Shown here in pieces: positions 26,557-35,214 of a DNA stretch of 53,786 nt (position 1 is its first letter; each line of letters starts with the position of its first letter). Source of the stretch: an uncultured Haemophilus sp. (GTDB lineage: Bacteria; Pseudomonadota; Gammaproteobacteria; Enterobacterales; Pasteurellaceae); contig CAJLFU010000011.1 in NCBI GenBank assembly GCA_905205995.1, positions 1-53,786 of the forward strand, in the 5' to 3' direction. The position numbers and the translations under genes were made by a program. The notes below the pieces were generated by a model. The model was given only the letters and a program-made list of their open reading frames with translations, had not been told where the DNA came from and did no database searches.

Positions 26557-27433
26557 GGTTTGTTCCCTTTGCGCGCTGTTTATACACGCCATCAAAAATA
26601 ATCAGGCTCATCGCCAATACTAAACAAATGAATAACGGATAACTGTCCGCATCCATTTCCTCTCCAATTAAAAATGAAATAATCACCATCAAAATGGTTT
26701 CAACATAGCCTAGAAGGCCAAGTAAATTCATCGGCAGCATATTGCTGGCGATCACGTAAGCAATCAATGCTGAACCACTAATGAGCCCGAGCAATACCAA
26801 TAATCCCCAAATATTAGGATTCGATTCCTGCACGGTAGCAAAATCGGTTTGAAGGGCAAAGTAAACGCTAACTGGCAATAATGCGATCATTTCTAAGCAA
26901 AAAGCACCAAGATCGGTATTTTTTAAGGCTTTTCTTAGAGAGAAATAAGTCGTGTAGCCAACACAAATGACAATAGCTTCCCAAGATAATTCGCCTTTTA
27001 AGACGATATTAGAAATCACCCCCACTGCCGCAATTAACACGGCAATGAATTTCAATGTTGAAATTCGTTCTTTAAAAATGATCCGTCCTGCGGCCACCAT
27101 CACAATTGGCAATAATAAATAACCGAAAGAAACACTTAAGGAGCTACCGTTATTGGGTGCCCACAAAAAGAGCCACATTTGATAACCCATTAATGCACCA
27201 CAGGTGATATAGGAAAGGGCAAAGAGCGGTTGTTTTTTAATACGTTTTAGATGCTCTGCCAATGCCTGTTTTTGTTTAAACATGATGACAGAAAGGGCAA
27301 CAAAAGGGAATGTAAACAGCATTCGATAGCCGAAAATATCCGTGCCACTGAGCGGTTTCAGTAGCGTGGAAAAATAATACATATAGCCAAATAAAAGCGA
27401 GGCTAAAAGTGAAATAAGTATGCCTCTTAACAT
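26546..27433 (-). CDS. rarD: EamA/RarD-type inner-membrane transporter
   Basis: 295 residues with about ten predicted transmembrane helices in two EamA repeats (SLLASLLFGYMYYFSTLL, then a second half after GALMGYQMWLFLWAPNNGSS). The RarD subgroup is recognised by the FGYRMLFTFPFVAL and GYVETILMVIISFLIGE segments. EamA proteins export amino acids or other metabolites; the substrate is not known. glpE overlaps its end. Confidence 0.85.
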   Translation of the reverse strand: MLRGILISLLASLLFGYMYYFSTLLKPLSGTDIFGYRMLFTFPFVALSVIMFKQKQALAEHLKRIKKQPLFALSYITCGALMGYQMWLFLWAPNNGSSLSVSFGYLLLPIVMVAAGRIIFKERISTLKFIAVLIAAVGVISNIVLKGELSWEAIVICVGYTTYFSLRKALKNTDLGAFCLEMIALLPVSVYFALQTDFATVQESNPNIWGLLVLLGLISGSALIAYVIASNMLPMNLLGLLGYVETILMVIISFLIGEEMDADSYPLFICLVLAMSLIIFDGVYKQRAKGTNHVV

Positions 27434-27465
27434 AATAAATCCTTAGGTTAATTCTGCTTATTATT

Positions 27466-28344
27466 TTAGTCTAACATCTCCCAAAATGCACGAATTAGAG
27501 GGTTTGCTAAATTTCTTTTTTGCACACAAACGCCTAAATCAAACGCTTCGACTGGATTGTCTAAATTTAAACGAGACACGTCTTTTGACATAGGGTTATT
27601 ATCAATCACCACATCGGGCAACATGGCTAATCCAAAACCGAGCGCCACCATTGGCACGATACCTTCGTGACCTGCCACAGTGGCATAAATTTTAGGGTGT
27701 TTAATGTGTTTACTACGTAGCCATTGTTCAATACGCTGGCGTGCCATTCCATCTAACGGCAAAATGAAAGGCATTTGCTGCCAATTGATGGGCTCTTCTT
27801 GCAATAATTGTGTCGCTAAACAAGCCACTCGAGGGGCAATTAATGAAAGGGAAATATCATCAATCTTATAAAACTCCAATCCTGTCGGCAGATTATTCGG
27901 TTTTCCCGCCAAAGCGAGATCCACTTGTTCCGATTGAATAAATTGCACCGCTGAAGCGGGGTCACCAGTTGTCAGTTGAATTTCAACCTTTGGATAGCGA
28001 GAACGAAACTTGGCTAACACCTGTGGCAAGTGACTATATGAAGCCGTTACCGAACAAAATAAGCGCAACTCTCCGCTTAATTCCGCTGAGTTATCCCGAA
28101 GTTGACGCTTAAACTGTTGCCAGTTTTGCCATTCTGTTTTCGCAAATTGCAGAAATTTATCGCCTTGTTCGGTTAAACGCACTTGTCGATTATCACGAAT
28201 AAATAAAGGCTGTTCTAATTCTTCTTCCATTCGTTGAATCTGTCGTGAAAGCGTAGAAGGCGACATATGATTTTGCGTAGCGGTTTTAGCAAAATTTTGT
28301 GTGTCCGCAAGATGAAGAAATATTTGGAGGTCTTGAAAGTTCAT
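27466..28344 (-). CDS. ilvY: LysR-type regulator IlvY
   Basis: 292 residues. The N-terminal winged HTH (MNFQDLQIFLHLADTQNFAKTA, PSTLSRQIQRMEEELEQPLF) is followed by a periplasmic-binding-like effector domain. In enteric bacteria IlvY activates the divergent ilvC when acetolactate or acetohydroxybutyrate is present. The start at MNFQDLQ fits LysR proteins; the longer frame adds 14 residues that cover the operator region. Divergent from ilvC across 162 bp containing a perfect palindrome. Confidence 0.92.
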   Translation of the reverse strand: MNFQDLQIFLHLADTQNFAKTATQNHMSPSTLSRQIQRMEEELEQPLFIRDNRQVRLTEQGDKFLQFAKTEWQNWQQFKRQLRDNSAELSGELRLFCSVTASYSHLPQVLAKFRSRYPKVEIQLTTGDPASAVQFIQSEQVDLALAGKPNNLPTGLEFYKIDDISLSLIAPRVACLATQLLQEEPINWQQMPFILPLDGMARQRIEQWLRSKHIKHPKIYATVAGHEGIVPMVALGFGLAMLPDVVIDNNPMSKDVSRLNLDNPVEAFDLGVCVQKRNLANPLIRAFWEMLD

Positions 28345-28367
28345 ATGTATCGTTAAAAGCAAATAAC

Positions 28368-28384
28368 GTTGCAAAATTTGCAAC
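28368..28384. promoter_or_regulatory. Candidate IlvY operator
   Basis: GTTGCAAAATTTGCAAC is a perfect 8-1-8 inverted repeat in the ilvY-ilvC intergenic region, 24 bp before the ilvY start. Position and symmetry suit a LysR-type binding site shared by both promoters. That it is bound by IlvY is inference. Confidence 0.6.
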
Positions 28385-28404
28385 ACTAAATGGCAATAAT
28401 ATCA

Positions 28405-28433
28405 CTTTACGCAACAACTAAAAACCTTATAAT
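28405..28433 (+). promoter_or_regulatory. Candidate ilvC promoter
   Basis: A consensus -10 box TATAAT (28428-28433) has only a poor -35 (CTTTAC, 28405-28410) at 17-bp spacing. A weak -35 is what an activator-dependent promoter would show, and the palindrome lies upstream where IlvY could act. Confidence 0.5.
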
Positions 28434-28506
28434 CCACTTCACAACAAAAAACTATATTCAAACACAACCTCATACACATTAATCAACATCATAAAAAGGA
28501 TGAAAA

Positions 28507-29988
28507 ATGGCTAACTATTTCAACACATTAAATTTACGCGAAAAATTAGACCAATTAGGTCGTTGTCGTTTTATGGATCGCAGCGAATTTGCTGACGGTT
28601 GCAATTACTTAAAAGGTAAAAAAATCGTTATCGTCGGTTGTGGTGCACAAGGTTTAAACCAAGGTTTAAATATGCGTGACTCAGGCTTAGATATTTCTTA
28701 CGCATTACGCCCTGAAGCAATTGCGGAAAAACGTGCTTCATTCCAACGTGCAACTGAAAATGGCTTTAAAGTGGGTACTTACCAAGAATTAATCCCAACC
28801 GCAGACTTAGTGATCAACTTAACACCAGACAAACAACACTCTAAAGTGGTAGCTGATGTGATGCCATTAATGAAAAAAGATTCTGCATTCGGTTACTCAC
28901 ACGGTTTCAACATCGTTGAAGTAGGTGAGCAAATCCGTGAAGACATCACTGTAGTCATGACTGCACCAAAATGTCCAGGTACTGAAGTACGTGAAGAATA
29001 CAAACGTGGTTTCGGTGTACCAACATTAATCGCGGTTCACCCAGCAAATGACCCACGTGGTGAAGGCATGGCAATTGCGAAAGCATGGGCGGCAGCAACC
29101 GGTGGTGACCGTGCAGGTGTATTAGAATCTTCATTCGTCGCAGAAGTAAAATCTGACTTAATGGGTGAACAAACCATTCTTTGCGGTATGTTACAAGCAG
29201 GTTCTATCGTGTGTTACGACAAACTTGTTGCTGATGGTAAAGATCCAGCATACGCAGGTAAATTGATCCAATACGGTTGGGAAACCATTACCGAAGCATT
29301 AAAACAAGGCGGTATCACATTAATGATGGATCGCTTATCAAACAGCGCAAAATTACGTGCATTTGAACTTGCTGAGCAAATCAAAGAAAGCCTTGGTTTC
29401 TTATATTACAAACACATGGATGACATCATCAGCGGTCACTTCTCAGCAACTATGATGGCTGACTGGGCAAATGGCGACAAAGATTTATTCGCATGGCGTG
29501 AAGCAACTGGCAAAACTGCATTTGAAAATGCACCAAAAGCAGACGGCATCAAAATTTCTGAACAAGAATACTTTGATAACGGTGTATTAATGGTAGCGAT
29601 GGTGAAAGCAGGTGTTGAATTAGCCTTTGATGCAATGGTTGCAAGCGGCATCTATGAAGAATCAGCTTACTATGAATCACTTCACGAATTACCGTTAATC
29701 GCAAACACTATCGCGCGTAAACGCTTATACGAAATGAACGTGGTTATTTCTGATACTGCAGAATATGGTAACTACTTATTCTCTAACGTAGCAACGCCAA
29801 TTCTTGCTAAAGAAATCATCCCAACCTTACAAAAAGGTGATTTAGGTGAACCAACACCGGCAGTCGCTATCGACAACATCACTTTACGCGATGTAAACGA
29901 TGCAATCCGTAACCACCCGGTTGAATTAATCGGTCAAGAATTACGTGGTTATATGACAGATATGAAACGTATCGCAGTTGCAGGTTAA
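28507..29988 (+). CDS. ilvC: Ketol-acid reductoisomerase, class II
   Basis: 493 residues, the long (class II) enteric form. Isomerises and reduces acetolactate and acetohydroxybutyrate with NADPH and Mg in valine and isoleucine synthesis. The Rossmann motif GCGAQGLNQGLNMRDSG lies near 40-56, and the duplicated C-terminal knot domains carry the metal-binding acidic residues (DLMGEQTILCG, then EGxxEE-like segments). Strong codon bias suggests high expression. AAAGGAT precedes the start. A terminator follows. Confidence 0.98.
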   Translation: MANYFNTLNLREKLDQLGRCRFMDRSEFADGCNYLKGKKIVIVGCGAQGLNQGLNMRDSGLDISYALRPEAIAEKRASFQRATENGFKVGTYQELIPTADLVINLTPDKQHSKVVADVMPLMKKDSAFGYSHGFNIVEVGEQIREDITVVMTAPKCPGTEVREEYKRGFGVPTLIAVHPANDPRGEGMAIAKAWAAATGGDRAGVLESSFVAEVKSDLMGEQTILCGMLQAGSIVCYDKLVADGKDPAYAGKLIQYGWETITEALKQGGITLMMDRLSNSAKLRAFELAEQIKESLGFLYYKHMDDIISGHFSATMMADWANGDKDLFAWREATGKTAFENAPKADGIKISEQEYFDNGVLMVAMVKAGVELAFDAMVASGIYEESAYYESLHELPLIANTIARKRLYEMNVVISDTAEYGNYLFSNVATPILAKEIIPTLQKGDLGEPTPAVAIDNITLRDVNDAIRNHPVELIGQELRGYMTDMKRIAVAG

Positions 29989-30008
29989 TCATTAAATCGG
30001 TAAAATTC

Positions 30009-30040
30009 AAGCCAACTTATTCAATAAGTTGGCTTTTTTT
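30009..30040 (+). terminator. Intrinsic terminator of ilvC
   Basis: A 13-bp stem, AAGCCAACTTATT with its complement, followed by seven Ts. Not USS-derived. Confidence 0.92.
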
Positions 30041-30059
30041 ATAATCCCAAGGAATTAAT

Positions 30060-32768
30060 ATGAAAAACAATACAATTTTTAACCGCACTTTTAAAGTGAG
30101 TCTGGTGGCTGTGGCGTTAGGGTTAACTAATTCAGCATGGGCAACAGATCTTACTTGCTCAAACCCTACAGGATGTCAGTATTCTTGGGGATCATTACCT
30201 AATTTTTGGACTTTCAACAAAAACCAACAAACATCAATTAGTGATGCAATTAATGTAACTATTACTCCAGGAAACTACCAAAATATCGCTAAAACTGATG
30301 TCGGAACTAGAAAACAAAGTGGAGGGCCAATAGCATCTAGTGATTCATTATTTAGTATTTTTGACCTTACTGATAGAAATAATCGCATTACTCTTAAATC
30401 TGGTGTAAATGCCACACTTAAAGAGGACTATCCTTCAAGTTCACTTTTAGATATATGGGGTGGTGAAGCCACTTTGGAAAAAGGCTCAAAACTCATTCTT
30501 GAGAAAAATTACGCACAAATTCACAATATAACTGATGCTTATGGTGACTCAGATGGCAACGCAGCGATTGAATCTCGTGGTGGCAAAATTAATACACAAG
30601 CTGATATTGAAATAAATAACGATGGTTCTAGTGCAATTGAATCTCAAAGAGACTCAACAATCAACTCTTCCAATCATAGTATCAAAATGAATGGAAAGAA
30701 TAATATTGCCTATGCAATATTCGGTAATGATGTGGTCAATATTGATGATGTACAAATTACAGGAAATCAAGATATGCAATTTGTTTTCAATATTGGTACT
30801 GATGATGAACTTCAAACCATTAAAGCTAATAAATTAAAAGCGACTCTTAATGATAAAAGTGGTTTATTCACTACATCAGATGGAGGATCGCAAACAATAA
30901 CACTAACCAATTCTGAAAGTAACGCTGGTTATGGTTTACTCGCATTCCCATTGGGCGATGAGCAGTTAGTTAAAATTAATTTAGAAAATACAACATTAAA
31001 TGCTACTCAAGCATTAATCTCGCTTAATGATAAAAACTTCCCTCTTGAAGTAGAAGATGAGGATGATGCATCTAATTCTACACCAGCTGGAGTCTATCAT
31101 CTAAACCTTACTGCAAGTAAAAACTCCAAACTAACTGGTGCAATTCTTGAAAATCCAGATTGGCCAGTTAAGAATGAAATCAATTTATCTATGTCTAATA
31201 GTCAATGGAGTTTCAATAAATCAAGCACATTGAATAACTTAGATGCTAACAGTTCTGACATTACATTTACTCCAACTTCTGAATATAAAACATTAACAAT
31301 TAAAGATAACCTCACAGGTTCTAGCACATTTAACCTCAATACCAATATTGCTGAAAATAAAAGCGATAAAATCGTTGTTAAAGGTACTGCCGAAGGTAAT
31401 CATAAAATTGGTGTAACCAACCAAGGCGCGAATGTTGCTAACGGAAAAGTGACACTTGTCGAAACTAATGGCGGTAATGCTGCATTTAGCTTAACGAACC
31501 AGAATAATCGTGTAGATTTAGGCGCTTATCAATACTTCCTAACAAAAGAGGGGAATAATTGGGTATTAGCGAATTCTAAAAATGCGGTCACCTCAACTCC
31601 ACCTGTTGCACCAGTTACACCAAGTAAACCTGTAGTGACTCCAAGTAATCCAGTGGTGACTCCAAGCAAACCTGTGGTGACTCCAAGTAATCCAGTGGTG
31701 ACTCCAAGTAATCCAGTGGTGACTCCAAGCAAACCTGTGGTGACTCCAAGCAAGCCTGTGGTGACTCCAAGCAAACCTGTGGTAACTCCAAGCAAGCCTG
31801 TGGTAACTCCAAGCAAGCCTGTGGTGACTCCAAATAAACCTGTGGTGACTCCAAGTAAACCTGTAGTAACACCAACTGCTCCAGTTCTACCAAGTACACC
31901 ATTACTTTCAGACTTAGCGAATGCACAAGTTTCTCTTCGCCAAGCACAATTGCTTTTAGTGGAAGATGATTTAAGTGGCATCCATCAACGTCTAGGTGAA
32001 GTGAAAAACGGTGAAAAAGGCAATGTGTGGGTTCGCAATGTGAATTCTCGTCAAAAATTAGCCGCACTTTCGACAGGTGAGAGTGAAACTTCTGGCTTTA
32101 AACAAAACGTACATAGCTTACAAGTGGGGGCTGATGCTGCTGTAACAGATAATCTCCGTGTTGGTGGGGTTGTTGGTCGTAGCCAAGCAAACGTTGATTT
32201 CAGTGGTTATTACGGTGATGGCAAAGTAAGAAGTAACAGCGTGGGCTTATATGCAGCTTACCTTGCAGATAACGGTATTTATGTAGATAACATCGTGAAA
32301 TACAGCCGTTTACACGCTAACTCAGATCACACTGAAAAACGCCATTACAACGCTTATACTATTTCGAGTGAATTAGGTAAACGCTTTAGCCTTGCGAATG
32401 ATTGGACAATCACTCCGCAAGCACAATTAGCGTGGACACATATTTCATCACAAGAGAATGAAGATAGCTTATCTTCTGTTTATTCTCGAATTGGTTTACG
32501 TGTAGCCAAAGGCTTTGCATTAAGTAATGGTTGGAATTTACAACCTTATGCAGAAGTCAATGCGATTACTAGCAAAAACCATAGCAGCAAAATTCATTAC
32601 ACAAACAGCGCGCTTGATGTCGCAAGCAGCCGTGGACGTTTTGAAAGTGCGGTCGGTTTAAATGCTGGATTTGCAAATCATCGTTTTGGTTTAGAAGTAA
32701 GCCGTGCGGACGGTAAAAACTTTGACAAACCTTATGCAATTCAAGCGGTTTATCGCTATCAATGGTAA
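30060..32768 (+). CDS. Type Va autotransporter with proline-rich repeat linker
   Basis: 902 residues. The signal peptide ends near 28 (SAWA/TDL). The passenger (about 29-515) is rich in Asn, Asp, Ser and Thr with beta-helix-like repeats (ITLKSGVNATLKE, NTQADIEINNDGSSAIES); no protease triad is visible. Residues 521-604 are twelve PS(K/N)PVVT heptads, probably a stiff surface spacer. The last 260 residues are the translocator barrel (LRVGGVVGRSQANVDFSGYY..., ending AIQAVYRYQW with terminal aromatic). A role in adhesion or aggregation is likely but not shown. It interrupts otherwise conserved core gene order. USS cores occur in the signal region and barrel. Confidence 0.9.
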   Translation: MKNNTIFNRTFKVSLVAVALGLTNSAWATDLTCSNPTGCQYSWGSLPNFWTFNKNQQTSISDAINVTITPGNYQNIAKTDVGTRKQSGGPIASSDSLFSIFDLTDRNNRITLKSGVNATLKEDYPSSSLLDIWGGEATLEKGSKLILEKNYAQIHNITDAYGDSDGNAAIESRGGKINTQADIEINNDGSSAIESQRDSTINSSNHSIKMNGKNNIAYAIFGNDVVNIDDVQITGNQDMQFVFNIGTDDELQTIKANKLKATLNDKSGLFTTSDGGSQTITLTNSESNAGYGLLAFPLGDEQLVKINLENTTLNATQALISLNDKNFPLEVEDEDDASNSTPAGVYHLNLTASKNSKLTGAILENPDWPVKNEINLSMSNSQWSFNKSSTLNNLDANSSDITFTPTSEYKTLTIKDNLTGSSTFNLNTNIAENKSDKIVVKGTAEGNHKIGVTNQGANVANGKVTLVETNGGNAAFSLTNQNNRVDLGAYQYFLTKEGNNWVLANSKNAVTSTPPVAPVTPSKPVVTPSNPVVTPSKPVVTPSNPVVTPSNPVVTPSKPVVTPSKPVVTPSKPVVTPSKPVVTPSKPVVTPNKPVVTPSKPVVTPTAPVLPSTPLLSDLANAQVSLRQAQLLLVEDDLSGIHQRLGEVKNGEKGNVWVRNVNSRQKLAALSTGESETSGFKQNVHSLQVGADAAVTDNLRVGGVVGRSQANVDFSGYYGDGKVRSNSVGLYAAYLADNGIYVDNIVKYSRLHANSDHTEKRHYNAYTISSELGKRFSLANDWTITPQAQLAWTHISSQENEDSLSSVYSRIGLRVAKGFALSNGWNLQPYAEVNAITSKNHSSKIHYTNSALDVASSRGRFESAVGLNAGFANHRFGLEVSRADGKNFDKPYAIQAVYRYQW
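31620..31871 (+). repeat. 21-bp tandem repeat, 12 units, in autotransporter gene
   Basis: Twelve consecutive 21-bp units with consensus CCAAGCAAACCTGTGGTGAC plus T, each encoding Pro-Ser-(Lys/Asn)-Pro-Val-Val-Thr. Units differ at a few third positions and at the AGT AAT / AGC AAA codons; units 2, 4 and 5 are the Asn type, unit 11 has Asn for Ser. The 21-bp length keeps frame, so copy changes alter spacer length and not expression. Confidence 0.97.
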
Positions 32769-32771
32769 TAT

Positions 32772-32799
32772 AAAAGGGCGGAGTAAAATCCGCCCTTTT
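32772..32799 (+). terminator. Intrinsic terminator of the autotransporter gene
   Basis: AAAAGGGCGGA, 6-nt loop, TCCGCCCTTTT, an 11-bp perfect GC-rich stem followed by T-rich sequence. Confidence 0.92.
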
Positions 32800-32823
32800 T
32801 CTCTTTTTTACTGAATAAATAAT

Positions 32824-33510
32824 ATGTCGAAATCTTTCTCTTCTCGGTCATTTACAACCAAACGAACGGCAAAACCTACTTGTTTATTTAAGCCTAAAGC
32901 AAAGCCACTTACATTAGAACAGACCATTGTTATTTTATTTAACAAACCTTTTGATGTACTGACACAATTCACCGATGAAAATGGCCGAGCTACATTAAAA
33001 GATTTGATTGCTATTCCTCATGTGTACGCGGCAGGGCGATTGGATCGTGATAGCGAAGGACTGTTGATTTTAACGAATAATGGTGAAGTGCAACATCGTT
33101 TGGCAGATCCTAAGTTTAAAACAGAAAAAACGTATTTTGTGCAAGTGGAAGGTATTCCTGAGGAGTCTGATTTAGACAAGCTTCGTCAAGGTGTTGAATT
33201 GAAAGATGGGATGGCGATGCCAGCAAAAGTGCGATTGATTTCAGAACCAGATTTTCTTTGGCCTCGCAATCCCCCTATTCGTGAACGTCAAAGTATTCCA
33301 ACGAGCTGGTTGGAAATCAAAATTAGTGAAGGGCGTAATCGACAAGTGCGTAGAATGACGGCACATATCGGCTTTCCGACATTACGACTTATCCGTTATC
33401 AAATGAGCCATTTAACACTTGATGGACTAAGTAATGGTGAATATCGCTGTTTGAATGAAGAAGAAATGCGTGCGTTATTCAAACAACTTCATTTGAACAA
33501 CGCACATTGA
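32824..33510 (+). CDS. rluE: 23S rRNA pseudouridine(2457) synthase, RluE
   Basis: 228 residues of the RsuA/RluB/E/F family. Catalytic Asp74 lies in AGRLDRDSEGLLILTN, and the TEKTYFVQVEG, GRNRQVRRMTAHIGFPTLRLIR blocks complete the fold. It has no N-terminal S4 domain; instead there is a short basic Ser/Thr/Lys-rich tail (residues 2-30), as in RluE. Its stop is 2 bp from the end of the convergent Lys-rich gene, with no terminator between them. Confidence 0.9.
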   Translation: MSKSFSSRSFTTKRTAKPTCLFKPKAKPLTLEQTIVILFNKPFDVLTQFTDENGRATLKDLIAIPHVYAAGRLDRDSEGLLILTNNGEVQHRLADPKFKTEKTYFVQVEGIPEESDLDKLRQGVELKDGMAMPAKVRLISEPDFLWPRNPPIRERQSIPTSWLEIKISEGRNRQVRRMTAHIGFPTLRLIRYQMSHLTLDGLSNGEYRCLNEEEMRALFKQLHLNNAH

Positions 33511-33512
33511 GA

Positions 33513-34280
33513 TTAGAAACGTTGAGCGGGTTGTGCGTTTTCAACTTGCACGAAGAAGCCTTTATCATTCAAGATAATGCTGTAATCGGTAACATATTTA
33601 ACGCCGTTGGTTTCCACTATCGCATTACAGCTGCGAATGCCTTGTTGCGGATAAGATTGCGTTTCACGGGCTTGCGAGATTTGTTTCACTGTCATTTGGG
33701 TGTTAGTTGCAGCACCTTGTTTTTTGAAGGCATCAGATAATACCGCAAAAACTTTTGAATCATTACATCTTGGTACGACAACGGATTTTGTCACCATACT
33801 CGCTGTTTTTTGTGCGACAGTATCCACTTTCTTTTCACTCACTTTTTCAACAGCTTTTGGTTCCGCTTTCTTCACTTCGGTTTTAACCGCTGGTGTTTTT
33901 TTAGTAATCACTTTTTCAGGTTTAGCTGATTCTTTAACTGCAGTTTGCTTAGTTTTTTCTACTGGCTGTTTGCCTTTCGTTTTTGCTGGCTCTGCTTTAG
34001 CCGATTTATTTGTCGTTTTATTTTTTATTTTTTCTTTTTTCGTTACCGCTTTTTTCGCTTCGACAATTTTAGCTGGCTTCTTCGCTTCTGCTTTTTTGGC
34101 ATCCGCTTTTTTATTAGCTGTTTTGGCTACTGCTTTAGGTGTCGTTGCTTTCTTGGCCTCCACTTTTTTAACTGCCGTTTTCACTGACTTGGTTTGAGCT
34201 GATTTTGCCGTATGATTTGGCGATGCCGCAAAGGCCAAAACTGGTAATAAAGCAAAAATCACCGCGAGTAATTTTTTCAT
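33513..34280 (-). CDS. Lys/Ala-rich exported protein of unknown function
   Basis: 255 residues, not recognised. MKKLLAVIFALLPVLAFA is a Sec signal peptide. Residues about 20-165 are almost wholly Lys, Ala, Thr, Val and Glu in short histone H1-like or TolA-like runs (KKVEAKKATTPKAVAKTANK and similar). From about 170 a compact domain with two cysteines follows (VVPRCNDSKVFAVLSDAFKK; GIRSCNAIVETNGVKYVTDYSI), possibly disulfide bonded. The layout suggests a flexible cationic arm linking a small periplasmic domain to peptidoglycan, LOS or another polyanion. This is inference. Convergent with rluE, downstream of gpmA on the same strand. Confidence 0.7.
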   Translation of the reverse strand: MKKLLAVIFALLPVLAFAASPNHTAKSAQTKSVKTAVKKVEAKKATTPKAVAKTANKKADAKKAEAKKPAKIVEAKKAVTKKEKIKNKTTNKSAKAEPAKTKGKQPVEKTKQTAVKESAKPEKVITKKTPAVKTEVKKAEPKAVEKVSEKKVDTVAQKTASMVTKSVVVPRCNDSKVFAVLSDAFKKQGAATNTQMTVKQISQARETQSYPQQGIRSCNAIVETNGVKYVTDYSIILNDKGFFVQVENAQPAQRF

Positions 34281-34300
34281 CAGTTATTCTCCTTAAATAA

Positions 34301-34328
34301 AAAGTGCGGTCAAAATTAACCGCACTTT
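34301..34328 (-). terminator. USS-pair terminator of gpmA
   Basis: AAAGTGCGGT (34301-34310) and ACCGCACTTT (34319-34328), 10-bp stem with an 8-nt AT loop, both arms holding a USS core. It lies between gpmA and the Lys-rich gene on the same strand, so those two are probably separate transcripts. Confidence 0.8.
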
Positions 34329-34343
34329 GAAATCATTTATAAA

Positions 34344-35027
34344 TTAAAGATAGTAGTGTTCTACGTAGTTTAATTTATTGTCAAGTTTTAACACTAACGG
34401 TTGACCAGTTGGGATTTCAAAATCCATGATTTCCGCATCAGAAATACCGATGATGTGTTTTGCTAATGCACGAAGTGAGTTACCGTGCGCCACCACTAAA
34501 ACACGTTTACCAGAAAGCATTGCTGGAGCAATTTGATCTTCCCAGAATGGTAATGCACGTTCTAAGGTTAATTTTAAGTTTTCTGCGTTTGGTACAACAT
34601 CAGATGGGATGTTTGCATAACGACGGTCGTTATGGGCAGAGTTTGGATCTTTCGGATCTAAATCTGGAGGAGAAATGTCATAAGAACGACGCCAGATATG
34701 AACTTGTTCGTCACCGTATTGTTCTGCGGTTGCTTTTTTATCTAAGCCTTGTAATGCACCGTAGTGACGCTCATTTAAACGCCAGTTTTTCACTTGAGGA
34801 ATCCATAATTGGTGAGATTCTTCTAACACGATGTTACAGGTTTTGATTGCACGAGTTAAAACAGAGGTGAAGGCGATATCGAACTCATAGCCTTTCTCGA
34901 ACAATTTTTTGCCTGCCGCTTTTGCTTCTTCTACGCCGCGCTCGGTTAAATTTACATCACGCCAACCGGTGAATAAGTTTTTTGCGTTCCACTCACTAAA
35001 ACCGTGACGAATGAATACTAATTCCAT
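34344..35027 (-). CDS. gpmA: 2,3-bisphosphoglycerate-dependent phosphoglycerate mutase
   Basis: 227 residues. Interconverts 3- and 2-phosphoglycerate through a phosphohistidine. FIRHGFSEWN (His8, the phosphorylated residue), FTSVLTRAIKT, LNERHYGALQGLDK and AHGNSLRALAKH mark the dPGM subgroup. Slightly shorter than the 250-residue E. coli enzyme through loss of the C-terminal tail, as in other Haemophilus. AAGGATCTC precedes the start codon as AGGAGATCCTT on the coding strand. Confidence 0.97.
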   Translation of the reverse strand: MELVFIRHGFSEWNAKNLFTGWRDVNLTERGVEEAKAAGKKLFEKGYEFDIAFTSVLTRAIKTCNIVLEESHQLWIPQVKNWRLNERHYGALQGLDKKATAEQYGDEQVHIWRRSYDISPPDLDPKDPNSAHNDRRYANIPSDVVPNAENLKLTLERALPFWEDQIAPAMLSGKRVLVVAHGNSLRALAKHIIGISDAEIMDFEIPTGQPLVLKLDNKLNYVEHYYL

Positions 35028-35214
35028 AAGGATCTCCTAAGTATTAATAAAAAAATGAATGGCTCTGTTATAGCAAAAAATCGTTATGTTTAAAAGTAAA
35101 AAGGCGGCATTTACTGATCTTTCGCAAAAAATCGCCTGTAAACTTTTAGCCACTCAAAAATAATGCTAGTATTTAAGCTTTATTCGTCCCTTAATTTCTC
35201 TCAAGTTTAGATGT

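Noticed and set aside
31529..32067. Two long open frames on the minus strand through the 21-bp repeat, encoding LLGVTTG-type and CLESPQ-type repeats
   Set aside because: They arise because a 21-bp repeat lacking stops in one frame stays open in others. They have no start signal, and the plus-strand autotransporter fully explains the DNA.
33700..34197. Plus-strand open frames (Phe- and Ala-rich) opposite the Lys-rich gene
   Set aside because: They are the antisense of Lys/Ala codons (TTT, GC-rich) and lack a start signal; the minus-strand gene has a signal peptide and a folded domain.
7481..34328. Dispersed repeated AAGTGCGGT motifs as a CRISPR array or other repeat element
   Set aside because: They are the known Pasteurellaceae uptake signal sequences, widely spaced without regular spacers.
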